Positions 11,713 through 23,564 of a stretch of DNA of 64,000 nt are shown here, piece by piece (position 1 is the stretch's first letter; each line of letters starts with the position of its first letter). This stretch comes from Patella vulgata (Eukaryota > Mollusca > Gastropoda > Patellidae). The notes below the pieces were generated by a model, which was given only the letters and a program-made list of their open reading frames with translations, ran no database searches and was not told the DNA's origin. The stretch covers positions 32,754,890-32,818,889 of the forward strand of contig NC_065882.2 of the NCBI RefSeq assembly GCF_932274485.2, written 5' to 3'. The position numbers and the translations under genes are program-made.

Positions 11713-12254
11713 TTGTTCATTCACTTGATTTGGTATTTGTTTATGACTGGCAACATCTGCCTCATTGGTTATGTTTGCATGTAGTGTGGTCCTCCTGTGC
11801 TTACTATTTAAATGAACATGCATTATCACGGTTTTAAAGTCTAAAAAACAAATCTAGGCTGTTGGGGTCTCGGCAAATCTCTGAGCAATATGTCCCCTGA
11901 CTCTGATGTAGGCAAACTTTATGATCCATGTCATTTCATAACAAAATATTCTCAATAAAAAATCAACACCTGATCTATAATATATAAATAAATAAGTACA
12001 TTTGCATAGCAAACATGGCTGAGGTAATTCAGAAAGTGAGGAAAATACGTGCGCGCAAAAGAAGCTCATTTTTATGCAACTAGCAATAGAATTACGCCAT
12101 TTTTATGTATTTTTTATTATATTTTCACAAAAACAATCGATTAAATGAAAAAAAAAACTTTTTTGAAGCGTTTCGTGCTAAAAAAAAAAAATTTCAGTAG
12201 TTTTGACCCAAATAGTGTATTGAAATTGAGCTGTGGGACATCCGACTGTTTTTG

Positions 12255-12512
12255 TGCTGGAGGGTCACATATAGTGTAAATATATGGTATATCAAGGTTG
12301 TGGACCCTCTAGAAGTCACAATGTTGATCCGATGAAATTTGGTATATCTTTATAACCCAAAGGTCTTGGTTCCTGACGATATTCGAGCATATCGGATCGT
12401 AATTTCCTGAATTATGCCCCTTTATCGTACAAAAAATAAATCACGTTTTGGTTAGCTTGTTCTCTATCCATCTCTTGCAAAATTTGGGCGTATCCTGCCT
12501 GGCAGCCACTGG
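12255..12512 (+). mobile_element. Family A, distal half with terminal module
   Basis: It runs from 'tatagtgtaaatatatggta' through 'gttctctatccatctcttgc' to 'gggcgtatcctgcctggcag'. The hairpin end and CCGT tract are absent. Confidence 0.7.
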
Positions 12513-12524
12513 TATTTCTTACAT

Positions 12525-13010
12525 TAAGACTTTATATTAAGACGTTTATGCTACGATTATCACCACATTGTCGTTACACCGATACACAGCTACAGTAACA
12601 GGTTTTGCTACAACAAAAATTAAAACAATCTTTAAGTTCGATGCTCAAACAAATAAACGTTTAGACTTAATTAACATAAGTGAACATTTAACTAAATAGT
12701 AATAAATAGTAAGTGCAAGAGAACCTCACCACACGAAATCCCAAACCTGCGTATTACACAAGCTTATTCACAAATTGGGGCCATCATACCGATACACAGC
12801 TACAGTAACAGGTTTTGCTACAACAAAAAATAAAACAGTCTTTAAGTTCGATGCACAAACAAATAAACGTTTAGACTTAATTAACATAAATGAACATTTA
12901 ACTAAATAATAATAAATAGTAAGTGCAAGAGAACCTCACCACACGAAATCCCAAACCTGCGTATTACACAAGCTTATTCACAAATTGGGGCCGTCATAGC
13001 AATAATTATA
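12525..13010. repeat. 210-bp tandem duplication (dispersed unit)
   Basis: Two nearly identical copies of a 210-bp unit start at about 12580 and 12790 ('gatacacagctacagtaaca' to 'cacaaattggggccatcat'). They are preceded by 'actttatattaagacgttta'. A single diverged copy lies at 44535-44740. Confidence 0.8.
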
Positions 13011-14930
13011 ATCTTAGAAACTGTAATGATCTAAAAGTACCACTTGTCGTTTAAAGGAGCTAAATCGCTAATACTTGGTACCTAGAAATTGACCAAAATG
13101 GGTCGCAACGCATATAATAATGTAATCTGATTGTATATAAACTGATTTACATTCAATTGTTTCCGTTTTGACTCTAATTTCAAATCAGTTTTGTCCAGCA
13201 AAATAAGGCATGTGTCTCAACCCTATAGCAATTTCTAGCGTCTGGTTATTCCAGTCTATTGATCAGGCTCACCAGTTGAATATGTCTAGCCTCGTTCTTT
13301 CTGGTCACTTGTTGCAAATGACGCTAAAACGCACTATGGTACACGATTCGTGTACCAATGGTAAAATATGTATTTTGTCTTAAATATTGGATATCAGAAG
13401 CCTGCCTTTTCCTGGTAAGATCACAACATCAATGTTGATTTGAATTGACAAATAATTCGTATTTTCAACGTGTAAGACTTTGGATGATATTGAGTTAGAG
13501 ACTTAGCTACTTTAACTCTAACAAAGAACTCGCCTTTCGCTAAAACCATTCAATAGTTTACGCCCGGGTTTAAAATCCACACTACCTTTATCTGAGTTTA
13601 AACCCGATATAAAAACTAAAGTTAAACCTCCAAAATTTAGAAACATCGGCTGCAGAAAATTTATCATAATCGTATATGCCATACCTGTAATGGTCTAAAT
13701 TATGATCTTAATAAATCAAACATCGTTCAAAAAACATACTGCACATGCGACAATAAAAGCATTGAAAATTCGTTTGATTGCTCAAAATATGTGTTACAGT
13801 GTCATCACTTAAACATACATTATGCAAGAGCTAAATCTGATTATTGCAAGTCTTAATTTAGGCTTCAGATGTTATATAAATTATAAATTAGATTTTTATT
13901 TAAACAACAAGCCCAAAATCAACTCTGTAGACCCACAGATCGCTCGGATACAGCTTTGATTTAAATAGGATTTCACTGATTGATTAAATCATAAATGGTG
14001 CCCCATGCGGAGATTATTAACCGTTACGTTGACGTCATCAGTTAGATCGAGGCTAAATGATTGAGTGTATGAAGCGGGCCGCTGTTGAGCGATGCCGCAT
14101 GTCAGTCAATTTGATTGAAAGTTCGATATATACGGCCTTGATATTATGTTCAGTTTTGGTGAAGATACATTTGACTACCATTTCCAGTCAAATATTACAA
14201 CGATGATAACTTTGTTCAGAATAAAGTAATTTGACTGAAATTTTCAATATATTCTTCTTTCATCGTCTACTTTGAAACTGTTATGGCAAGAATGGCCAAC
14301 TCTCTATAAAAATCTTCCATAATGTATCTTTAATTGATAAACTTGGCTTTATAAGCAATCTACCTCGACCTGAATTGCATAAAATTTATTTAGATGGTTC
14401 TTCACCATTTCAATATCCATATAGTTCTCAACGTACAAAATTATATAGAAATGAAAAGATTCACATGTACTTTATAGCTATTATTAGCAGGGTTCAATTT
14501 AAGCAGTATTGCATCGCAAAAAGCGATTCAAATCGTGGTAAAAGCGATAAAAGTATTTTATTCATTAGCCAAAAATTGCTTTCAAACTTGTGAAGTGTGA
14601 TTCATTATATATTTGATGAAAATACTTCATTTGGATAAAAGTATCACGACTAATTTCATTAATTAATCGGTAAATTGGAGAAAACAATGCCGTAGACTGG
14701 ATAACAAGCTCTAAATGATGTCAGACTGGTTCCTTTGTCACTGCGCTATTCTGACTTTTTACTCTGTGCAGGTAGTGGGCAACCATCTTGCTAGGAGGAA
14801 TTCCTCCCGGCAGTGAGCATCTCTTTCTGCGCATATTCCCTGTAAACAAAAACATGATCGGACACTGAAGTATGCAATAAATGCAGCAGTACTGCGGTAA
14901 TGTATGTTTAGCTTGTGGATTAGAGCCAAA
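13011..14930. other. DPH2 intron, largely unique
   Basis: No gene is seen. Positions 13047-13086 are the reverse complement of 50926-50958 ('tttaaaggagctaaat' and 'ggtacctagaaa' are shared), so a dispersed repeat starts here. A short open frame at 14375-14593 has no recognised motif. Confidence 0.4.
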
Positions 14931-14937
14931 ACTATGC

Positions 14938-17640
14938 AGCCGTTTTAAAAAAATAAGAACTCTAAGATTTGACCAAAATGCGAAAAAAAGTGAAAAATTA
15001 AAGTTAACATTTCAGAACAAAACTTATATTGCTGGAATCAGATTGATGACAGCTACCCAAAAATGTAAGTCGAATTTCAAAATTCCCCAAAATAACAATT
15101 TTAGAAAATTTTCCAATTATCCAATTTTCACCGAAATAATGAAAGCGAGAAAGTTTCTAAACTCGACGTTTTTGAACTGCTACCTGCTCAGAAATGTCTC
15201 CAGCTATCCAAAAATGTAAATGTCTGAAAAATCGGTTAAGAATTAACAGAATTATGGCCAATTTTCAATTTTTAAATTTGAAAAGCCTGAATGGGTTGTA
15301 AAGAGGTTAATCTTAGACCTTTTTTCACCTCTAAATCGAATTTGCTCGAAAATGAAATCGAAATTAAAAAAACTAAGCTCCGCGTTTTTTTGCGCCTTTA
15401 AAGGGCACACTCTTTTAGTTATATCAGTTTTAAAAAAAATAAAATTTGCTTTTGAAAAAATGGTACCTAACTGTCAAAATTGTAGTTTTTGGTAAAATTA
15501 TGCCACTTCCGGTGCCGACAGATAACACTATCGGTAACAAAAAAAGTGACAATTGAGACAACAGAGCATATGAACTTTGTTTTATACAAATCGAACAATA
15601 AATAATTTCCGCACAGGCACTCATTTTTCTGAATTTTGTCAAAATTTGGATACCTTTCTTGACTACTTCCGGTGATTAGACTTTATATTCCTGAAGTTTG
15701 AGAAAAATCGTTGGAGCCGTTTTAAAAAATTAAGAACTCTAAGATTTGACCAAAATGCGAAAAAAAATGAAAAATCAAAGTTAACATTTCACCGAAAAAA
15801 TGTGAGCGACTGCTATCTGCTCAGAAATGTCTCCAGCTATCCAAAAATGTAAATGTCTGAAAAATCGGTTAAGAATTAAAAGAATTATGGCCGATTTTCA
15901 ATTTTTAAATTTGAAAAGCCTGAATGGGTTATAAAGAGGTTAATTTTAGACCTTTTTTCACCTCTAAATCGAATTTGCTTGAAAATGAAATCGAAATTAA
16001 AAAAACTAAGCTCAGCGTTTTTTGCGCCTTTAAAGGGCACACTCTTTTAGTTATATGAGTTTTAAAAAAAGATAATATTTGCTTTTGAAAAATGGTACCT
16101 AACTGTCAAAATTGTAGTTTTTGGTAAAATTATGCCACTTCCGGTGCCGACAGATAACACTATCGGTAACAAAAAAAAATGACAATTGAGACAACAGCTA
16201 GCATATGAACTTTGTTTTATACAAATCGAACAAAAAATAATTTCCGCACAGGCACCCATTTTTATACGCCCACATTGAAATGTGGTCGTATATTGTCGTC
16301 GCCCCCGTCCGTCCGTCGGTCCGGCGTCCACAATTGCTTGTGGACGCTCTAGAGGCTAAAGTTAATATCTGATTGACTTTAAATTTATACACAGTCTTTA
16401 AGGTCTTGAGACGAAGAAGCTGATTTTCATCATAAGATGATGAAGCCTGTTGGTTTTCAGCGATTTCTAATAATTACTGCCAGAGTTATGGCCCTTGAGA
16501 CTTTGAAAAATCTTGTGGACGCTCTAGAGGCCAAAGTTAATATCCAATTGACCTTAAATTTATACACAGCGTTTGAGGTCATGAGACGAAGGAGCCTATT
16601 GATTTTCAACGATTTCCGATAATTACTGCCAGAGTTATGGCCCTTGATCACTTTAAAAAATCTTGTGGCCGCTCTAAAGGCCAAAGTTAATATCTGATTG
16701 AGTTTAAATTTATACACAGTGTTTGAGGTCATGAGATGAAGATTCCTATTGATTTTCAACCATTTCCGATAATTACTGCCAAAGTTATGGCCCTTGATCA
16801 CTTTGCAAAATCTTGTGACGCTCTAAAGGCTAAAGTTATCATCCGATTGACTTCAGATTGATACACAGAGTTTAAGATCTTGAGACGAACAAGTATATTG
16901 ATTTTCAATGAATTTTTATGACTAGAACAGTAAAATCCATGATATTAAAAGCTTTGCATACAAAACGTTAGCATGGGGCAGAACTTTATAAAAAACAAAC
17001 AAATTCTAATAGTTTTCTGATAATTACTTCGTGAGTTGTTGCTCTTAATCAGATTTTAGTGTATTATAAATGTTTCATTACCGAAAAAAGTAAAAATATG
17101 CGACAACCCTTGTTGACTGCTCGGACGATTTAGCTGCTGTGGGCGTATGTTTCGTTGCCTGGCAACCTATCTTTCTGAATTTTGTCAAAATTTGGATACA
17201 TTTCTTGACTACTTCCGGTGATTGGACTTTATAATCCTGAAGTTTCAGAAAAATCGTTGGAGTCGTTTTAAAAAAATAAAAACTCTACGATTTGACAAAA
17301 ATGCGAAGAAAAGTGAAAAATCAAAGTTAAAATTTAAGAACAAAACTTATATTGCTGGAATCAGATTGAAGACAGCTATCCAAAAATGTAAGTCGAATTT
17401 CAAAATTCCAAAAAATAACAATTTTAGAAAATTTTGAAAACTTTCCAATTTTCACCGAAAAAATGAGAGCGACAAAGTATCTAAACTCGACGTTTTGGAA
17501 CTGCTATCTGCTCAGAAATGTCTCCAGCTATCCAAAAATGTAAATGTCTGAAAAATCGGTTAAGAATTAACAGAATTATGGCCCATTTTCAATTTGCGTG
17601 CCCGTTAAAGATTTGACGCATTTCCGCTATGCGCACAAAT
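14938..17640 (+). repeat. Family E tandem array, interrupted by a C element
   Basis: Units begin 'gccgttttaaaaaaataaga' at about 14939, 15717 and 17262 and run about 778 bp. Unit 2 lacks roughly 150 internal bases and is split by the family C element (about 16260-17170). Typical blocks are TTTGACCAAAATGCG, TCAGAAATGTCTCCAGC, GACTACTTCCGGTGATTAGA and TTTCCGCACAGGCAC. A further copy lies at 60590-61200. Short frames on both strands are readings of the repeat. Confidence 0.75.
16260..17172 (+). mobile_element. Family C pearl/HINE-like element, complete
   Basis: It begins 'tttatacgcccacattgaaa', where CCACATTGAAATGTGG is a perfect hairpin, then CGTCGCCCC and CCGTCCGTC. About four core units of roughly 150-175 bp follow (GTTAATATCTGATTGAC, AATTTATACACAGTG, GAGTTATGGCCCTTGATCAC). 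The end module is 'gacgatttagctgctgtggg', 'cgtatgtttcgttgcctggc' and 'aacctatc'. Comparison with the uninterrupted family E unit shows it sits in a run of T without a duplicated target. Confidence 0.85.
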
Positions 17641-18463
17641 TTTGTTTTACATTTAAGCACTAACTACCACCCAGTTTCCCGAGAAAAAATCAAACTTCAG
17701 ACCTCTATCTCTTATAGTTGCTGAGAAATAGGCAAAATGGAAAAAAAAAATAATAATATTAATCTTAGTAATAACAATAGCCTTTCACCATTTTCAATGG
17801 TGAAAGCCTAACTAGAACTGCGAAGCAGTAATGACAGGTTTCACCGGTGCCACGTTACCCTTGAACTTATGTCACTTCCAGTGCCACGTTATCCGTGAAC
17901 TTATGTCACTTCCGGTATCAATGAAACCGTTAAACAGATTTTCACATAAGCATTGCACAAATAGAAAATAGACGCAGAATCAACCAAATCCAGCAATATC
18001 AATTGCATCTATACATTTGTTACAATGTGTTACTTATGTCAAATGTGATCCTGACAAAATTTGCTACTGACTTACCGATAAGTTAGCTAACTTTCTAATG
18101 GGAAATTAAAATGGGAAAAATCTATAAAAGTCATCCTGACAAAATTGGTTATTTCTCGACAAGGGAAGATAATAGAAGCCATTTTTGGACATCTATATGA
18201 TCGTATTGATCCAATCTATATGTCCATTGGAATCAAATATATGTATCAAAATTGTTAAACGAATAATAAATATAACTCACTTCAAAAAAAATATTTGTTT
18301 TGAAAGCTAAAAAAATTGTTTTTGCCCAAATGACATTACTTCCGGTGATAATGAAAATCCAATAATAATTAACTCTTTTACAGGCAAACTAGCGGAAATT
18401 GTGGCTCATGCAAAATTGCCCATTTTTCGGCAACTGCTCATATTACAAACTAATTTTCACATA
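17641..18463. other. DPH2 intron, unassigned
   Basis: Several 'cacttccggt' blocks recall family E. 'aactagaactgcgaagcagt' at 17810 resembles 'aactagatctgcatagcaga' near 61230, so both E copies share this 3' flank. No gene is seen. Confidence 0.4.
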
Positions 18464-19816
18464 TACTATTCAAAAAAAGTAGGGGATATTTGATTTTGGG
18501 GGCATAATACTAAAATATGCAAATGACTACGAAAAAAGTCACTATAGAACCTAACAGAAGAAACATTTCCAGTTACATGTGACGCCCAAACGCACCAATA
18601 GCTACCGCATGGAATGCAGGTGATGCTTGGGATCATCATGGGGGTCCAACCCAAGATTTGCACGACTCTGACTTTGAATGTTACAGTCATTGTGGCATTG
18701 AATTCCAGGGTGGAAACATCAGTTTAATTGTTTTAGTGACCAGAAAACAAATTTTGATATGCGTCGGCTTACCCAAAATGAAAGGTTACGTGCCCTTGGC
18801 ATGCTACAGATCGGCACAACACAGGCGGTTGTGGCGCGGACGATGAATGTTTCTCAGTCTGTCATAAGCAGGCTATGGTCCAGATACCGTGATACACAAT
18901 CTGTACAGGACAGACCACGCTCAGGTCGACCAAGGGCGACAACTCAAGCCCAGGATCGATTTATCCGTACCTTGGCCTTGAGAAATCGTGTCATCACAGC
19001 AAATCAGATCAGCGCTCGTCTTCAAACAGACACTGGTGTGAGAGTGAGTGGCCAGACGATTCGGAATCGACTGCATAGGGGTCACCTTCGCGCCCGACGT
19101 CCTCGCGTGATCCCTTGTTTGAGAGATCATCACATTCAGGCAAGACGTCGTTGGTGTAGGGATCGTCAACACTGGGATAATCGACGCTGGAGCAATGTGA
19201 TGTTTTCAGATGAGTCGAGGTTCACTGTTGATTTTTTGGACAGACGTAGGAGGGTGTGGCGTCGTCGAAACGAGCGCTTCCAAGACGTTAACGTCATCAG
19301 ACATGATTGATTTGGGGGTGGTTCTGTTATGGTGTGGGGAGGCATCACTGTTGCTGGAAGAACGGCTTTACATGTTGTTGCAGGGCGTGTTACAGGCCAG
19401 TACTACCGGGACAACATCTTGGCAGTCCATGTTGTGCCGTTCGCACGACGTCATGGCCGCCGTTTCATCTTCCAGGATGACAACGCAAGATGTCACAGGG
19501 CCAGGATCGTTACAGGTTACCTCCAACAACAGAACATCACCACATTACCTTGGCCAGCACTGAGTCCCGACCTCTCCCCCATCGAGCATGTCTGGGACAT
19601 GCTTGGACAGAGGTTACGTCAACGTCAACAACGTCCTGCCAATGTCCAAGAACTTGCTGCTGCGTTGCAACAGGAATGGGACAATCTGGACCAAAATGAC
19701 CTTAGACGTCTCATTAGGAGTATGCCACAGAGGAGGATTTACCCGTTACTGACTTGGTTGTGATGCTGTGGTAACTTTGCTGTTTGACCCCGGGTATCAT
19801 TTTACCCTTATAATGG
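18464..19816 (+). mobile_element. Tc1-type DNA transposon, copy 1, damaged and truncated
   Basis: The left terminal repeat (18464-18497, starting TACTATTCAAAAAAAGTAGG) and leader match copy 2 at 57489-59018 almost base for base. Homology stops after 'cttataatgg', so the right end and its repeat (about 170-220 bp) are gone. The two copies are so alike that both are young. Copy 1 lies in the 17-kb DPH2 intron, in the sense direction. Confidence 0.92.
18759..19763 (+). pseudogene. Tc1 transposase, broken copy
   Basis: The reading starts MRRLTQNERLRALGMLQ, with the helix-turn-helix NVSQSVISRLW and a GRPR motif. It stops at codon 184, where copy 2 has CGA for arginine and this copy has TGA (19308-19310). 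The frame continues with MVWGGITVAG, QDDNARCH and SPDLSPIEHVWD, so catalytic positions survive in sequence. Near 19727 a 26-bp deletion relative to copy 2 shifts the frame, changing the C-terminus to RSMPQRRIYPLLTWL. It cannot encode an active transposase. Confidence 0.93.
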
Positions 19817-20034
19817 ACATGACAATGACTCAACCACAGACCAAATTTGAGGAAGATCATATTGTTAAAATTTTACAATCTTCTAAATATCGTGGGCAGT
19901 TTTGGTATAAAACTAGATTAAAGAATATTAAAGGGCCACAATGGATTATTTGCGATTTATTGCCCCAAGATCTGGTAAGACAATTCCATGCCACAAAAAC
20001 ACAAAAAGGCTTTGTAAAAAAGAGGCGTCCTTAA
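19817..20034 (+). pseudogene. Chromodomain-like fragment
   Basis: The open frame reads on from the broken Tc1 end: EEDHIVKILQSSKYRGQFWY, then DLLPQDLVRQFHATKTQKGF and a basic tail. The pattern (I-K-I-L, then Y-R-G, aromatic pair, D-L, R-F-H) resembles the chromodomain found at the C-terminus of some retroelement integrases and in host chromatin proteins. I cannot tell which. It could be a fossil piece of an LTR-type element or an orphan exon; no neighbouring parts were found. Confidence 0.3.
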
Positions 20035-21570
20035 AACAAGTAGTGTTTATTTTTTAAATATACTCTTATAGTTAGATATATGGGTATCTAAGACTGATCA
20101 CACTGTCATTGAATGTTTTTATTTGACCACACATATTTTTTTAACCCTATACTTACTACATTATTTTGGTTAGCAATTTTATTTTACTAAGTTCCCATGA
20201 CTTATTGTGGGTAGATTGTTTTATTAATTTTCCATCTAAATATGTATGATTGGCAGTATGGCTTAATTTATATACACGATTTAGTTTAAATCTTGATTGG
20301 TTCAATTAATTATTTGGCTACCATACTAATTTGATTGGAATACTATGTTTTATTGTATATATTACCTATGACTTATGAGTGATGATGTAAAAATTGGCAT
20401 TACAGTAGAGTATTTCAAGATTAAGACATTGACTTATCTATAACTTATGCATACGTAATGTGATGTTGGCAGCATGGCCATAATCATATTCATGGCAGCA
20501 CAAATGTTGAAGGGTTTAATTAATTATTTTGTTACCTTATTTTAGTCAAAATATATTACTATAACTTACTGTAAACATGCATATTTTTTTATTTCAACAA
20601 GGTTTCACAAGTCGTTATCAAGTGTATATGCTTGATAACGACTTGTGAAACCTTGTTGAAACGTCGCAGTGAAATAAACCATAGTAATTGTTATCCATAA
20701 AAGTGTGTTTTTGAAGAATGTATTATGTTAATGGTAATATTTTAATACCTGTATATAGTTAATATTATAAGCTTATTTTCTAAGTCTATAATCTTCTTTG
20801 TATTCTTTTAATATTTTAATCTATTCTGTATACCTATAATATATTTCTGAATATTGCCTCTGTAATTGTTATTACTGTATCTACATTATGTACTACAACT
20901 AACTGAATCATGTGTTTATGATCTATGAATAAGAAGAGACCGCAATGAAGAACTGACAACAGTATTAAGAACCAAGCTGGTTACAACAATAAGAGGTCGT
21001 TTGATCAACGTTTAATTTGGCTAGAGCAATCTTAGACATTAAAGAAAATCTTAACAAATCTCGTAGCTTACTCATTTTAACGTTGAACGCCATCATTAGG
21101 GATGCCCGTCTATTTTTAGTAACACTACGTCAAAACATGTCTGCCCACTATCTGTCTTTATATGAAAGTCAGAAAAGAGTTAAGTAGTGCCCAGTACCAG
21201 GAAATATATTTGGCGCAAGTTGGCCAGAGTGCTGTGCCGACATGGAAATGCCATAAAACAACATTCATTCATTCAAGTAATATAAAATAAACTAAGATAC
21301 GTTATTTAATCTTTAATGTTAATTGTTTATTTGTTAAGAAGTGTTACATGCACATGTAAATGAAAAATAAAAAAAAGACTATTTAAGATTATAATATTGT
21401 TTATTTATCAGAATTGCAAATTTTTGTGATGTACGCGGTTTACTGCTCCTCAAATCTGAGCAAATGCTATTCAGATTTTGAATTGATTAGTCAAAATGTG
21501 TATCTGTCACAAAAATTTGCTACTCATTTGTTTTAGACTAAATTGAACCCTGATTATTAGTATTATTGTA
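20035..21570. other. DPH2 intron, AT-rich, no gene seen
   Basis: Long AT-rich sequence with one striking hairpin (listed separately). 'gaaacgtcgcagtgaaataa' just after the hairpin is a phrase I associate with Penelope-like or related retroelement ends, but no reverse transcriptase is visible. Confidence 0.4.
20592..20661. repeat. Perfect 31-bp hairpin
   Basis: Arms 20592-20622 and 20631-20661 are perfect reverse complements (left arm starts TTTCAACAAGGTTTCACAAG), separated by an 8-base loop TGTATATG. The sequence is not low-complexity. Confidence 0.95.
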
Positions 21571-21574
21571 ATTC

Positions 21575-21905
21575 TCCAGTGGTTTATCGAATGGTTGAGT
21601 TCTAATCTCGGCCCGAAACTGCCCTACAAAATGGCCGCTCTTTGAACACAAATAGTGTAAAAGTATGGAATACGAAGGTTGTAGACCCTCTAGAGGTTAC
21701 AATATTTGTCCGATTTTGATAAAACTTAAAATATATATTTATATCCCAAAGATCTCAGTTCCCTTTGTTATTCGCTCATTTCAGACCATAACTTACTGGA
21801 TTATGGCCCCTGATTGTACGAAAAATCACTTTTTTTTTTTTAGCTAGTTCTCTAACCATCTCTTGCAAAATGTAAGCATATCTTGCATGGAAACCGCTGG
21901 TTTTT
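21575..21905 (+). mobile_element. Family A, distal part with terminal module
   Basis: It runs from 'ggttgagttctaatctcggc' to 'aagcatatcttgcatggaaa'. Confidence 0.7.
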
Positions 21906-21954
21906 GTCAGCTATAGCCACTTCATGTTCAATCAAGCTGATTTGTAAAACTTTG

Positions 21955-22012
21955 AAATGAAATGAAATGGGGTTTAACATCCTACTGTTCTGCCCCTGAC
22001 CGGGCTTATGAA
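21955..22012 (-). mobile_element. SINE-1 tail fragment
   Basis: 'tgaaatgaaatgaaatgggg' and 'cctactgttctgcccctgac' are the reverse of the SINE-1 3' end. Confidence 0.7.
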
Positions 22013-22913
22013 AGTTCAAATTGATCACATTCAGAGCGAAAAATTCATTTAGATATAAATCATTTCTTTTACAGTCTTCATATATTAACTGGTTTGGCCA
22101 ATAAAAGTGCGTCTGAATTGTGGAAATACCCCCTTAATCTGGTCTGCCCTCTGTTTGCTCCCCCCCCCCCCCCAATAATTTTAGAAAATAAAAAAAAGTA
22201 TTTGCGATACGTTTCGGTAATCAATACCTTCTACGGTGAATAAATCCCACATCCCCACTTAGTCATAAACTTGCATGTTGTAGAGCATTTCCGACAGTCT
22301 ATTTTTCAAAATTTTCTTGGCGAGGTCCCCAATGGACTCGCTACTTTGGCGCTCACAAGGGGAATTCGTTGAGGTTCGCAAGTCTGTTCGTTTGACATTT
22401 TGTTCTCTAGTCGGTTAAACTAGTGATCAGGCGACGAACGGTATCTGGGCAGATCTATTTATCTCGACGATCGTTGCCTGACAGAATACTGTAAGACAGC
22501 ATTTCCTGCAGTCTATTTTTCAAAATTGTCTGGGGGAGGACTCCCTACTTTGACGCTCGTGAGTGGGCTTCGTCGTGATTTTCAAGTCCGTTCGTTTGAC
22601 ACTTTACCTCATAACACGTACACTGTATGGTGTATGCCCATCTTCATTAGGCATGTTGGAACAGAACAGTAGCATGTTAAACCCCATTGCATTCCATTTT
22701 TTTTAATGGGTCTTTTTCATATTTGGCTTGAAGTATTGGGGTCTTCAATCCCTATCCCTAAAGGTTAGATTTCTTCAAGGATCCTATAGATCCTTATAAA
22801 ATTTGCTCAACATTCAAGTTTTCCTTTCGAATAAGCTGCAGCTGAGACGAAGCTGCTCTATGGGCTTTTATTCCATCTTCTATTTTATTAAATAGTTATT
22901 TAACCTGTTTCAG
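22013..22913. other. DPH2 intron before exon 3, small repeats
   Basis: Two diverged copies of a 120-bp unit lie at about 22277-22400 and 22486-22610 (shared 'cagtctatttttcaaaatt' and 'ttcgtttgacact/att'). A SINE-1 tail follows at about 22605-22697 (+). Positions 22735-22865 ('agatttcttcaaggatcct', 'gctcaacattcaagtttt') match a dispersed repeat seen again at 40780-40905. A poly-C tract lies near 22155. Confidence 0.5.
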
Positions 22914-23564
22914 GAGATCTTCTACACAAGCTACAAAAATCCTATCGAAGCGTTATATTATCAGCTATACAGGAAACTTCAAATGTAAATGGAAATATTG
23001 ATACTTCAGAAAGAAATGGTGTGTGTCGGTGCCATAGAATGTTTCACCTTATAGAGGAAACAACACTAAAGGATTATTCCATGTTTTATGTCGGTAGAGA
23101 AAGTCAGACACTCTCAAACCTCATGATGAATTTTACTGAAAACAGTTTTTATTCATATGATCCAGTCAGTCAAAAAGGACGACATGAAGAAATCAATATC
23201 AATAAAACTCTAATGAAGCGTTTTTATATGATAGAACGTGTTAAAGATGCTAATATAGTTGGAATAGTTGTTGGAACTTTAGGAGTGATCAACTATTTAG
23301 AGATTATTTCTAAAATTAAAAAACTGTTGAAATCAGCTGGGAAAAAGCACTATACATTTGTTGTTGGGAAATTAAATGTTGCAAAACTAGGTAACTTTAT
23401 GGAAGTGGATGTATTTGTACTAGTATCATGTTGTGAAAATACACTAGTTGATTGTAAAGAGTTTTATAAACCTATTGTAACACCATATGATTTAGAAATA
23501 GCTTGTAATGGTAATACACAATGGACAGGTCAATATACTACAGATTATACACAATTATTGCCAG
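22914..23564 (+). CDS. DPH2: DPH2 exon, main catalytic-fold domain
   Basis: 217 codons, opening GDLLHKLQKSYRSVILSAIQ. It continues DYSMFYVGRESQTLSNLM (human AFYVGG), KRFYMIERVKDANIVGIVVG (human YLVERARDARVVGLLAG), TLGVINYLEII, YTFVVGKLNVAKLGNFMEVD and VFVLVSCCENTL. It ends PIVTPYDLEIACN, whose cysteine (23504-23506) is the third cluster ligand (human PCELEAACN), then DYTQLLPG. The acceptor is 'taacctgtttcag' and the donor G|gtatga, one base into a codon. This is the strongest single piece of evidence for the gene. Nothing unusual is seen in the reading frame. Confidence 0.96.

Noticed and set aside
19490-19699. Second-frame open stretches across both Tc1 copies
   Set aside because: They are frame shadows of the transposase gene, identical in both copies because the DNA is identical.
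20592-20700. Hammerhead ribozyme, prompted by GAAACGTC after the hairpin
   Set aside because: No CTGATGA core is present at a fitting distance on either strand.
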